From Takakia lepidozioides (Eukaryota > Streptophyta > Takakiopsida > Takakiales > Takakiaceae), in NCBI GenBank assembly GCA_030704615.1, contig CM060734.1, forward strand, positions 48,686,042 to 48,750,041: a stretch of 64,000 nucleotides of DNA, read 5' to 3'. A program made the position numbers and the translations under genes. A model generated the notes under the pieces. That model ran no database searches. It worked only from the letters and a program-made list of their open reading frames with translations, and was not told where the DNA came from. Of this stretch, positions 48,274 to 59,085 are shown one piece after another; positions within the stretch are counted from its first letter, which is position 1; each line of letters opens with the position of its first letter.

Positions 48274-49725
48274 ATCCGAATTGCGGCACCGAAATACCGT
48301 TCCGTTCACCGGATGCTGTTCCGGGAGCAGCCGGCATTGAATGAAATATCCGCACATCATGAAACCCAACCGCCATGAAAATCCCCTGCCTATGACATTC
48401 AACAGTCAGGTCGGTACGTTCCATCAGCGGACGGTTGGAAGTGCTTTCATGCACAAACTTATGAATTTCGGCACCGCAATTCATCGCTTGCCCAGTCCTC
48501 ATCCATCATGAAGAAACGTGTCAGTCGGATATCGGAGCCTTAATTGTTTCCGGGACAGTGGAGACGGCTGCACCTCGGCACATTTCATCCATATTTCGGC
48601 GCCGACATTCATCCAGCGCGAAGACTAAATCGGCACCATGCTGCGCTTTGCCGCCATCATTGCCCCTGACGGATGCTGTCCATGCAATGTCTGGACATTT
48701 AACTATAATTTCGGCGCCGAAATTATACTTTATGTGCGGCAACGTCCTATGCGAAAAAAGACCACTTTATGGATACTGTCAGTTTCAAATGAAAACAACG
48801 GCTAAAATGCAATTAATTTTCCCCCAACATGAGAAAATATCCCCTTTCGACATTGGAAAACGGCCTTTTGTAAGACAGAAGGGCTTGAATGTGCCGATTT
48901 CTGCATTAAATGCAGAATATTCGTGTTATCTTCGTCGGAATGGATTATCTCCAACGAATTTCGGAACATAACATCATCCAGAAGCAAGAAGTAAGTGTCC
49001 GGTTCGGACGAATTTCGGCGCCGAAATTCATCCGTCGCATAGAAAATGTAATATTACAGTTACTCATTGCGGACAGTAAGGATGAATTTCGGCGCCGAAA
49101 TTTATCCAAGTGAAGACAAAAGAAAATTAGAATTCCGGACTTGGATGAATTTCGGCGCCGAAATTCATCTGTCGCAAGGAAAAAAAAAATTAGAATAGAG
49201 GACTTGGATGAATTTCGGCGCCGAAATTCATCTCTCGCAAGGAAAAAGAAAAAGAACGGAGGTCTTCGGATGAATTTCGGCGCCGAAATCCATCCGCAGG
49301 ACAGCAGAATTAGAGTCGGAAAATGACAATAAGAATGAATTTTGGCTTCGAAATTCATCAATTCTGCCTTTTCAGGATTACTGTCATTCGGATGTCGGCA
49401 CCGAAATGCGGACACGTGGTGAATCACGACTGTAATCACGAACACATTCATCCGTATTTCGACATCCAAATTGAACACTTATGTGCAGAAACAATTTCAT
49501 GAAGAAGATGTTCATCCGAATTTCGGCACCGAAATCCATCCGTTGGGTGCTTGCTCAGTTTCATGAGGTGAACAAATTACGATTTCTGTCGCCGGAATTC
49601 ATCCCCTGGCTTCCAAATCTGTTACATGACAGAGATGTTCATCCAGATTTCGGTGCCGAAATTCATGGGAAGGCCTGATTTATTGTAGCCCAACTGGTGG
49701 TACATCACAATTCAGGCACCGAATA
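48274..49725. repeat. Palindrome array B (GAATTTCGGCGCCGAAATTC)
   Basis: About 16 sites occur near 48278, 48464, 48592, 48707, 49010, 49083, 49147, 49209, 49271, 49336, 49388, 49450, 49509, 49577, 49642 and 49710. Many are followed by ATCC and preceded by GGAT, which extends the palindrome. The core is mostly CGGCGCCG, with CGGCACCG and CGGTGCCG variants. Spacing in the dense part is about 60-70 bp. The array occupies the divergent region between the methyltransferase and transposase genes, the same place as array A2 in element A. Confidence 0.97.
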
Positions 49726-49913
49726 TCCGATGTGAACTTGCTGTTGTCGTCCGTTTTTGTAACGTACGTTACACACCTTCATCCATACGTGCACTGATCA
49801 CCCATCCTGTTGGATACATAATCCTCCAGAAAATCATTGTGGTATTAGGTAGGACACACTCTACTCATTGCAGGACTTCGTTGCGGAGCGTACCGAGAGG
49901 TCCCGTCTTCAAC

Positions 49914-52900
49914 ATGGACTTCCGTGTTTGGGTAAACGTGTACTTCCATCCTCATTCTCTGAAAGCTAAAATACCCTGCGACCAAGGATTTGCGATTGTC
50001 ACTGAACAGTACTTGTGTGTGAAGTTCGGGCTCCGCCCTGGAACGGTGTTTTTGGAAGAGGAGACGAAGGATGCTTATGGAAATTTTCTGGAAAGTGCCG
50101 TCATTCTGCATGCAGATTTCGGAAAAGGCAAAGAGTGGCGGCTCCCAGCTTCTGAATCCATCCGGTACAGTGCAATTGGTGAAATCGTGCCTAAAGAGTT
50201 CCCACGCTGGAACTTGGTTGATCCTCCTTCCACAAGAGGGTCTGGCGTGCAAGATGTGAAGTCTGCCATCAAGGATGTGGGCACCTCTTCACAAGCAGAG
50301 AAGCCCAATCATGTGAAAAGGGAAATGCAGGAAAACAGGGAAACAGTCGTCCACGACTTATCCAGTGACGATGAAGACTGTATGGTCCTTCCATCGTATG
50401 TTTCGAAGTCGTCCGTCACTAGGAGTGTTCAGAAGTCGGCAAACAATGAGCATACACCCTCCGACTCAACTTCCGTCCGCTCAGTAATCGACATATTGCG
50501 GAGGATGAAGACAACGGGTTCCCGCTCCAGTGACCTTCTTAGGCTTGATTACGACAAAACTCCAATCCATTCTGTGGAAACTTTGCCTGAAGTTGTGGAT
50601 GGGAATGCTATCTACGAGTTCCCCGTAGTGCCGGCAGGCGCAGGCCCAGACGGCATGCTGGCAGGAATGAACAGGAAACATGACGGCCATCCTTGGTGTG
50701 TCACCAAAACTTCATTGTCCAACCTGGGTGATGGAGTTCGAGTGAGATATGTATTGTGTGCTGGGCATCTTAAATGTTTCTCGAGCACATGTTACCATTA
50801 CACGAGCAAAGGCACCCGGAATGAGACTGACTGGATTGGCAATTCGTCGACCCCATTTTGGCCTCAAGGTAAAGTTCCTGCAGGGACGTTCAAGTGTGCC
50901 CATTGCAACACAGCCCCTACATGCATGGCAGTGTGCAACGCCAAGCAGTACTACGTCGGGACCGTCGGCCCAGCGTGCACCAGAGCATGCATTCACATCG
51001 GAAAGCATGACCACCCCGTCGTCAGAGGCAATTGCAGAGTCGCTTTTCAACAAGCCCACGATATTATCAAGGAAGAGGTGTGGTTCCGGCTAGGAGCAAA
51101 ACCAAAGCAGATACAGCTCGCATCCGCACATAGAATTGCAATTGCCAGAATAATGTCGGAGGACGGAAGCACAAGAGAGAAGCGGGGCAAGGGGGACATG
51201 AAGGAGCTGCTGGAAGCTGTCTCCCATGTGTGCAGCCCCAATGTCAGGAACCACATTGTCAGCTGCAAGAAATGAATCGGAAGAGGATCAGACATGCACT
51301 CCATCTTGGAAGTGAAGCGCACATGCGGCTACGACTTCATCCAAGGCAGCTTCTTTCCTGGTCAAGGCTCAGAGACGGACAGGTGCTTCATATTTAAGAT
51401 GTCAACGTGCGGACCGGGGAGCGGTGTCGATTTGGTGAAGCGGATGACCAGTGGAGACCTCTCAAATTGTTGGGTCATGTTCGACCACATCCAGCAAATT
51501 ACCAACCACGATTGGGTGACAATGGGGGCACATGTATACGACCCACATTGCAGAAAGTTGATGACCATTGCTATCTGCGAAATGAAAGGCGAAGACACAG
51601 ATTCAGAGTTGCATATGTGGCGCGGAATTAATGAGCAAATGGCGAGAGCGAAGTTTGCCCCCCCCCCCCCCCCCCCCGATTTTAGGGGCTTCATGGCTGA
51701 CAATGCCCAGGCAAACTGGGCTGCAGTTAGGAGGGTATATGGGGACGACCCAAAGACTCCAATGGAAGGTAAGGAGAGATCTTGCGGGTTCCACTTCATG
51801 CAAAGTTTGACGCAAAACACAAAAAGGTTCGTGGCATCACGCCACCGGCAGGATCATATCAGTATGTGTCTTGCGTGGAAAAATGCAAATTCCATCGACG
51901 AGGCGGAGACCGAGTTTGCAACCATACGCGCCTGGTGGGTGTCTTCAGGGGCAGTGGATGTGAAAGATCAGCCAAAACTGCAAACGTGGCTTGCGTGGTG
52001 GCACTATAGATTCCGCCAGTTTGGAGACTACATGAGACAGGTAAGACATTTCTGTACTTGACAATTGTTCTGTTTTGTGCTTAGACATTCTCCACAATGA
52101 GTGACATTTCTAATTTCCTTCAACATGACATGAGCTTGGAGGATGACACGGATATGCCGACGACGAACATGGCCGAATCGGTGCACTCTTCCTGGCGTGC
52201 TTCCTCTGCGGCACATCTCGTTGACATGTTGACAACAGCAACAGAAAATATTGTGAGGGCCATCATGCAACAATCACGTTACTACCAGTTTCTGGGAGGA
52301 AAGCAATGGGGTATCGGACCTGACAGGCAGGAGATGCTGATGAGGGCGGCGCATCGTTCGACCAATCCCAAAAAATGGATTGCTGCATTGCGGGAAACAA
52401 TAAGGTCAACGCCGTTACACAGTCGGGGGAACTGCCTGGAGGGCGATGTCCGCAGCCGGCCGGTGAAGAGAAGAATTGAGGACATGCCCGGAGGCGACGG
52501 GGATTCATGGAGATCAGATATGAACATCCGCACTCAACCTCGGGGCGCAACGATGTTGCGTCCCACGCCTCCTCCCAACATGACTCGTACCCCCTCTCCT
52601 ACAGCATCCATGGAATCGCTGCCAAACTCGGGACACCATGCCGAGGATGAGCATGTTGCTCCTATTTTCGTTACCCAATACAACATTCCAATTGTGGAGC
52701 GAGATGTGTCGGCCTCGCAGTGGAGAATTGCACGGACCCGTCCGACATTTTGTGGCAAATGTTGTGCTGTTCGTGTCGACACCAACCAGAGATGCAATGA
52801 GATGATTCGGAGGAGCCCGCAGGGCGGTGTGTCTGCCCCTTGCTTCACAGGGAGATTTGTGTGCGCAAAGTTTGTGGAGGCCACACTGAAGGAGTTTTGG

Positions 52901-53554
52901 TTCTACAGGCACGACATCATGTCTCGTGTGTTCGGTAAGCCCAAGTATGGTGTACAAGGCATGCCTGAACCACCGGCAGTCTGGCCTGTGGCAACTGGTA
53001 CAGATCTTACCCTGGAGGAGGTAGACGCTCTAGGAAGTGCAGGGTTTCGACTGGTGGAGAGGACAGACGTTCCACGAAATCCAATTCCCAGTCGTCATCC
53101 TCCTCCCACGAGAAGCTCTTCGCCCCGCATACCGGTGGGTGACCCCACAGCTTGGCCCACCCATCGGTGGGGGAAACTGAAAAGACGGCGGCCACCAACA
53201 AAGGCGAACGACACCAGGATGGCCAACACTCTTGCCTTGCCCTGCATAGTGCAAGGTTGCAGGGATGTTCCTCACCCCGGGATGGGGCGCATATTTCAGT
53301 TGTCAACAGCCGGGTCTGCTGCGCGCAGTGTCGTGTATGCAATCACGGTTTCTCAGTACCCAGCTTGCAACTGTGAGGACTTCCTTGTTATGGAATCGAA
53401 GAATGCAACATACGTCCCCTGCAAACACCTTTATTACATTTTTCTGAAGCACATGAGTTGCATATCCGCAGTGGACGTCTTCATCCATGCTCCAACACTG
53501 AGTTTCAACGAGCTGCACAAGGCCCTACGGCAGGATACAGATCGAAGTGCTTGA
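49914..53554 (+). CDS. MULE-like transposase with SWIM finger, element B
   Basis: The best preserved copy: exon 1 49914-52040 and exon 2 52085-53554, joined across a 44-nt GTAAGA...TTAG intron in phase 0, about 1198 residues. Domains in order: N-terminal segment with YLCVKFGLRPGTVFLEE (residues 34-50); Cys/His-rich region (RKHDGHPWC, FKCAHCNTAPTC, CIHIGKHDHPV; about 250-365); DDE core (GPGSGVDLVKRM, WVMFDHIQQI, KLMTIAICEMKGEDT, FRGFMADNAQANWAAVRR; about 490-605); NMAESVHSSWRAS; and a C-terminal SWIM finger CNCEDF...CKHLYYIFLK (about 1136-1165). Defects are TGA at 51273-51275 and a run of 20 C at 51658-51677 that keeps frame but replaces a conserved segment. The start is chosen by alignment with copy A. 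Confidence 0.85.
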
Positions 53555-53681
53555 CATTCCACATTCGGGAAGGAGAAAGTGGCAATTATATTACATTCAT
53601 TTTCTTGCACCCTATTTTTTTGTGAGGAATTATACACTTGGTGGTGCCGCACCGCCATGGCTCTAGGTGCATTTCGGTGCC

Positions 53682-53825
53682 GTAATACATGAGAATGTGG
53701 TTTTTGGCCGTGAATGGCATGCGCATGCTTTTTTTATTTTGGTTGTCTATAAATGGATCTGAGTAAGGCATACATTGTGTGGAGATACACGAGCATTGAG
53801 GCCTATTTCAGCGCCGTTATTGGTC
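53682..53825. repeat. Two C-type palindromes behind the transposase
   Basis: CATTTCGGTGCCGTAATAC near 53689 and TATTTCAGCGCCGTTATTGG near 53802 share the core with array B but have the TTATTG right arm of array C. Confidence 0.75.
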
Positions 53826-54237
53826 TGTATACTGCATAGTGCTTCCTTGTTACTGCTCTTCATTCAATTTGTGGTGATTTTGCAGCCCATCCTGGCATTT
53901 TCGTCCACCTTTATTAGAAGACTCCAATTTGCTACCAATACATTGACAGTGTTATGCAAATGTGATGCATTTACAAGATTGCTAGTTCTGTGTCCCAGTG
54001 GGAAGGGTCCTACTGCACATTCCAGCATTTGCATACTGCACCTTATGCAAACAGCAATCCATACGACAAAGGACACGTCCTAGCATACTGGCAGTGAATT
54101 GCAAAAAACCTTAACAGAAGATTATCCAAGCATGTATATTCCCCATATGGCACAGGGAAGCTACTTGATTTCTGAATCAAAATGTATGTGCCATGAGTGT
54201 CGGCGAGTCGAAACATGTCTACTCTAGCATGCAAGAC
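53826..54237. other. Non-coding region between transposase B and small gene B
   Basis: No gene or regular repeat recognised. Confidence 0.4.
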
Positions 54238-54837
54238 CTATGGTCCCCTCGCCCAAGAAGAAGGAACTCGAACTGGCCTCTCAAGGACCTCCTGAGTGAC
54301 CGGGTGCCGATATCTGAACAAAATGTCAGCGGTTTCTGTCGCCCGGTTGAAACGAACGAGGATGTCGTGTTTATCGATAGCGACCCCTTGGTAGAAGGAC
54401 ATTTTCACAGTGGGCCCTGTGTTCCCCTCCTCCTCATCCTCATAATTGAAGAGAATGTCCCCACTTTCCGAGCCAGTCCGTCCACGCGTGAAGTTTTCAC
54501 CTATGCACTCATCATACGTCCACTCGCAACAATTCCAGTGATACAGCAATGTTGTGCGTGATCTGTTCGGCTCCCACTCAAGCGAAAAGTCCAGGTCCAT
54601 GATGCATAGGAACCACCTGCTCCCCAGCCAGGGTCTAGGAGAATCGTGCAATCCTGGAAGAAACTCCATTGCTCTCAGCTGGACAAGACGAGGATCGTCC
54701 CTGTAAACATCTAGGAAGATAATGATGTCGTCTGCTTTCGGGACAATGACTCCTGTCTGGCGTCGATAGATGTGATTCGGGCACGACATGGCCTCACGAC
54801 ACAGCAAGAACTCAGAGTAGGGAGGAGATGGGCACAA
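54238..54837 (-). CDS. Small element-encoded protein of unknown function (copy B)
   Basis: A frame of about 199 residues whose central and C-terminal parts match the 26648-27322 protein. Shared features are a W-(F/L)-L segment, the WNCCxWT(Y/W) motif, IGE(N/T), GDI followed by an acidic loop, and an RxPxTxExxxR end. The element-A copy lies near the left terminus and reads toward it. This copy lies near the right terminus and reads away from it, so the module has moved or belongs to another element. MSCPNHIYRR at about 54789 is an alternative start. Function unknown. C-type palindromes lie just upstream. Confidence 0.6.
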   Translation of the reverse strand: MCPSPPYSEFLLCREAMSCPNHIYRRQTGVIVPKADDIIIFLDVYRDDPRLVQLRAMEFLPGLHDSPRPWLGSRWFLCIMDLDFSLEWEPNRSRTTLLYHWNCCEWTYDECIGENFTRGRTGSESGDILFNYEDEEEGNTGPTVKMSFYQGVAIDKHDILVRFNRATETADILFRYRHPVTQEVLERPVRVPSSWARGP

Positions 54838-54994
54838 CAGAGAAGAGTGAAGAGCAAAATGAGAGCGAGGCCGGCGGAAGAGGGATATATCATTGCTGCA
54901 CTGCCAATGTCGTATGCGGCAGAATTTCTATTTCCTCCAACATGTGTGCTTTTAATAGACAAATTTGCACCAGTTTCAGGAGAGTTTGCAAAAC

Positions 54995-55500
54995 TCCCTC
55001 ACCGTAAGGCGGGTATTTGCTCTCCGGAGCCCAATTTCGGCGCCGTTATTGGATGGACTGCGGAAGCTTCAGCCGAGAATTTTGTTTCCGGAGCCCAATT
55101 TCGGTGCCGTTATTGGTTGCACTACCCAGCCTTCAGCCGGGTATTTGGTTTCCGGACCCCTATTTCGGCGCCGTTATCGGCTGCACTCCGGTGGCTTCAG
55201 CCGAGTATTTGGTTTCCGGACCCAATTTCGGCGCCGTTATTGGCTGCAATCCGGAGGCTTCAGCCGTGTATTTGGTTGGCGGAGCCCAATTTTGGCACCA
55301 TTATTGGCTTCACTCCCGAGCCTTCAGCCGGCTATTTCTTTTCCTGTGCCCAATTACGGTGCCGTTATACCCAACCTTCCTGCACTTCTGCAACTGTACT
55401 ATCCACGGTTATAGGTCGCCATTGCGTTTTCGGAGTCTGCAAACCCGGATCCTAATTCCGCTTGCGTCTCTGCCTCTGGGATAATTTCGGTGCCGTTATT
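54995..55500. repeat. Palindrome array C in a roughly 64-bp tandem repeat (CAATTTCGGCGCCGTTATTG)
   Basis: Sites near 55031, 55097, 55158, 55222, 55287, 55349 and 55481 sit in a tandem unit of 61-66 bp. The unit includes the linker motifs CTTCAGCCG, GTATTTGGTTTCCGGA and GGCTGCACT. The inner CGGCGCCG and outer CAAT/ATTG are palindromic, but the arms TTT and TTA do not mirror. The array is upstream of small gene B. Confidence 0.95.
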
Positions 55501-55719
55501 GCCCAGAATTCAGTTTTTCTATGACCTGGCCTGGCAATCCATGAGCCTGGGCTCCAAGTCATGAGCGGACACTGGTACTTATGAGCGGAGTGCTTCCAGG
55601 ATGAGCGCGGAAATCTTCGAAAACCTTCTCTTCTTATACTACTTTCGATTATTTTATAGTTTTGGGCCCGAAAAAAATCTGCCGAAATTCGAAGTGTGTT
55701 ACTTTGCGGCTCATGGGTG

Positions 55720-55784
55720 AGCCATGCCCGCTCATGAGCTCATGAGCTCATGGCTCATGAGCTCATGGAATAGCAACCCCCCGT
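55720..55784. repeat. Right inverted end of element B with CATGAGC repeats
   Basis: Repeats of GCTCATGA end in GCTCATGGAATAG and CAACCCCCC. The reverse complement GGGGGGTTGCTATTCCATGAGC aligns with the left end of element A. Confidence 0.85.
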
Positions 55785-56472
55785 CGAGAGCTTGGCTATT
55801 CAGAGCCACTCCGACTCTTCCGCTCATAACACTTCCTATTTCATGTTCTTGTTTCTTGGAGGGAACCACCTGCATGTAATTCTCACTCCTGATTGGCTGT
55901 GGACTGCTTAGATAATTCCTTATTTCCACCCCCCTCCATGGACATTTCCACCTGGAATGTCCAGTAGGACAGCACATGTGGCATAGGTTTCCCTTTTCTG
56001 AACTCGAAAAGGGTTCCGTTACCCTGGCACTGAATGCATTAATGGGCCCACAATTAGTATTAGTTGTTGTACCAGGTAGGTACTTTGACAGCCCGTTTTG
56101 TCCTCTTGCATTATGAAACTTACTTTTGCAATCGATGCAGCGCGGTGTACTTCGCCTTAGCCGCCACGTGTCCGTTTCTAAACATGCCCCCGTCTTCCCT
56201 TCTCCGCGTGGCACATTCTCCAAGTTTGACTTCCAAACTTTTTCGTCGCTTGATGGCCATTTTTTAAACGTTAATTCGCGTCCACCTGTCACTGACCCTA
56301 TGGACTGTGTAATCTGTATGGGCTGTGTTGGGCTGTGATAGGTATGCGAACACCTGTAGTTCCCGCCCTGGTCATATATGCTCGGCTTAGCGACAAATGC
56401 TCCATACTCCGTTGGTATCACTGGCGCAGCTCGTGACTGCTTCTGCATTTCAACATGCAAATCGTGCTGCAA
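55785..56472 (-). pseudogene. Extra ORF behind the gypsy integrase, with Cys/His motif
   Basis: An open frame from MQHDLHVEMQKQ to the junction with element B, where NSQALD is followed directly by transposon end sequence. It contains CIDCKSKFH and LCHMCCPTGHSRWKC, the latter like a zinc knuckle. It follows the integrase in another phase. An ORF after pol is unusual for gypsy elements. It could be an accessory gene of this lineage or chance open sequence. Confidence 0.4.
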
Positions 56473-56479
56473 TGGTTTG

Positions 56480-57611
56480 TCATGGATACCACTCTATCCC
56501 CTTCAACTTATTGACATTGATTCTTCCCAACATCTCTTTGTTAATGGTTTGTAACATGGCTGTGTTGTTATCATACATCTTCTGTATGACATAAGGTCCC
56601 TTCCATGGTGATTTAAGCTTAGAAGCTTTAATCTTCCCCTTCTTCTGCAACCAGAGAACCAAATCTCCCGTCTTAAAAGTCTTACTGTTCCTTCCTCTTC
56701 ATCTGAATTCTGGTCATGTTATCAGCTGCATCAGCACGTACTTCTTCCACATGGTATAATTCATGTTTCCTGACCTTAATTGAATCTACCAATTCCATTC
56801 TTTTTCCCCATTCAGTTCTCATGGTAGGTAACAAGAATTCCACTGGAAGTAAAGCTTCCATACCATAAACTAATTGGAATGGTGTATACTTAGTGGTGAC
56901 TTTACATGAAGTCATGTATGACCACAAAGCTGTCAGCAGCTTTGTATCCCAATCCGTTCTGTTTGCATTGACTATCTTAGCCAAGATAGTACATAGTATC
57001 TTGTTGGTAGCCTCTGCCTGCCCATTACCCTGTGGGTAATACGTTGAACTCTTCCTATGCACAATCATGAACTCTTTAGTCAATAGTTCCATGGTCTCAT
57101 TAATGAAGTGACTTCCCTGGTCACTGATAAATTCCAAGGGACAGCCAAATCGTGTAAGTATGTTCTCATACAGGAACCTTGCTGTGGACTTGGCTGTGTT
57201 GTCCCTCAGAGCTTTAGCTTCCACCCACTTTGTAGTATAATCAGTGGCTGTAATTATGTACGTGTTCTGTGTATTCTTGGCCGGTGGGTTAATTGGTCCA
57301 ACAAAGTCTAGTCCCCATTTCTGAAATGGTTCAGTAGGCATCGTAGGATGCAAAGCCATCTTCCCAGATCTCTGCAATGGTCCTAGCCTCTAACATTCAT
57401 CACAACTCTGACAATACTTGTGTACATCTTTGAACAAAGTAGGCCACCAGTAACCTGCAAGTAGTATCTTCTTACTGGTAGTCTCTTCTCCAAAATGACC
57501 TCCAGCCACTCCTTTATGAACTTCCTCCAAAACTTTATTTACTTCATGGTGGTACAAGCATCGTTTAAGTACTCCATCAGGTCCTAGCTTATACATTCTG
57601 CCCCCTACCAT
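56480..57611 (-). pseudogene. Gypsy integrase
   Basis: An HHCC zinc domain (H and H near KCLYHHEV/GGHFGEE, then CQSCDEC; 57611-57390). The catalytic core follows with WGLDFVGPI, TDYTTKWVEA (first Asp), ISDQGSHF (second Asp) and PQGNGQAEATNKI (Glu) at 57377-56682. A C-terminal domain ends KLKGIEWYP (56662-56480). A TAG behind CDEC and a break near 56690 interrupt the frame. Confidence 0.85.
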
Positions 57612-57722
57612 AGTATAAGGTAAAGCCTTGATAGTGATTCTCTTCCTCTGCTCCTTACCATAACTAGGTGGGCACTGACCATGAGTAAGGTAGTATCTGA
57701 TTGGCCACTGCCAATCTAACCA

Positions 57723-59085
57723 TTAATCTGCACTTCCTTGCACCTCCATTGCAAATAAACTCGCATCAGGTAATTGGTCGTCTACTCCTGTGGCGGGCTC
57801 TCCTGCTGTTAGGCGTGACAAATGATCTGCCACAAGATGCAAACGGTCAGGCTTGTAAACAACTTTGAACTCAAACTCATGCAAGATTATTAACCACTTC
57901 GCTATCCTTCCACTTATCAAAGGTTTGTTCACCAGATATATCAGAGCCTGGTGATCCACATAAAACATAAACTTTCTTCCAAATAGGTAATGCCTGAATT
58001 TCTTGACTGCATAAATCATTGCCAGTGCTTCTCTTTCAGTTGTGGTATAGTTCCTTTCAGCGCTGTTCATCAACCTGGTAGTATAGTACACAGATGAATC
58101 TATATTTCCTGTAACATTTTGGGCTAACACCGCTCCCAACGCTTGTCCTGAGGCATCACAATGAACATGAAATACTACATGCCAGTGAGGGTTAATCAGC
58201 ACAGGTGTAGTTGTTACTGACAATGTAAGTTCCTCAAAAGCCTGTTGACATTCAGCTGTCCATGCAAGCACTACATCTTTCTTCAGAAGCTTGCTCAATG
58301 GTGCTGCTATCTGTGCATACCTTTTGACAAATCTTCTGTAATAACTGGTTTGTCCAAGGAATCTCCTTAGACTCTTAACATTTACTGGTGGTGGAGAGGA
58401 TGGCCTCTGTCTTCCTGGGATCCACCATAAGTCCCCTCTTACACACAATGTGTCTCAAAAGTACCCCTGAGTTCACACAGAAAGTACACTTCTGTGGATT
58501 CAGGCCCAGACATCTCATCCTGCATCTGGCCAAACATAACTCCAATTTATGCAAGTGCTCATTCTTAGAGCTGTACACACTGAAATCATCCAAGAACACC
58601 TGCATGAAATCATCCAGATACTCATGAAAAGATTCACTTATCACTCTCTGAAAGGTTGCTGGTGCATTACAAAGTCCAAAAGGCATGACTTTGTATGCAT
58701 AAGCACCCCAGTCTGTGATGAAAGCTGTCTTTCCTTGGTCTTCTTCTGCCACTTGCACTTGATTATAACCACTGAAACCATCCATGAATGAGTACATCTC
58801 ATGACCTGCCACAGTGTCCAATACCGCTTCTGTGAATGGCAAGGGAAAAAGATCTTTCTTCGTGCAAGCATTCAACCTCTTATAGTTCACACAAACTCTC
58901 AGTTTACCATTCTTCTTGGGAACTATTACAATGGGTGACAACCAAGTTGTGTACTCTATCGGGTATATAAACTTAGCCTCAGCCAACTTCTTGATCTCTT
59001 CTCCAACCTTCTGTGCATAGTTGGGATTCATTATGTACCTTGCCTGTTTGATTGGTACTGACCCTAGTTCCAGTTCAATCTTATG
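57723..59085 (-). pseudogene. Gypsy reverse transcriptase and RNase H
   Basis: Reverse transcriptase (59031-58390) shows WLSPIVIVPKKNGKLRVCVNY, PFTEAVLD, FSGYNQ, MPFGLCNAPATFQR and the active site FLDDF. A frameshift near 58395 leads to SLRRFLGQTSYYRRF and the RNase H domain with HCDASGQALGAVLAQ and ALAMIYAVKKFRHYL. Copies RNA into DNA in the family; inactive here. Confidence 0.9.

Larger units (their letters stand above)
43926..55784. mobile_element. Element B: host transposon of element A (right part)
   Basis: It carries the ParB/methyltransferase gene (minus), a palindrome array (48274-49725), the MULE-SWIM transposase (plus), C-type palindromes and a small-protein gene (minus). It ends in an inverted end matching that of element A. 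The left part continues at 26183 and below and is scrambled by an LTR retroelement and an inversion. Its left terminus was not found in this window. On the right it interrupts an ORF of the gypsy element. Confidence 0.75.

Noticed and set aside
27842-49725. CRISPR array
   Set aside because: The repeats are palindromes in a plant transposon. The linkers between them are partly repeated and not unique, and there are no cas genes.
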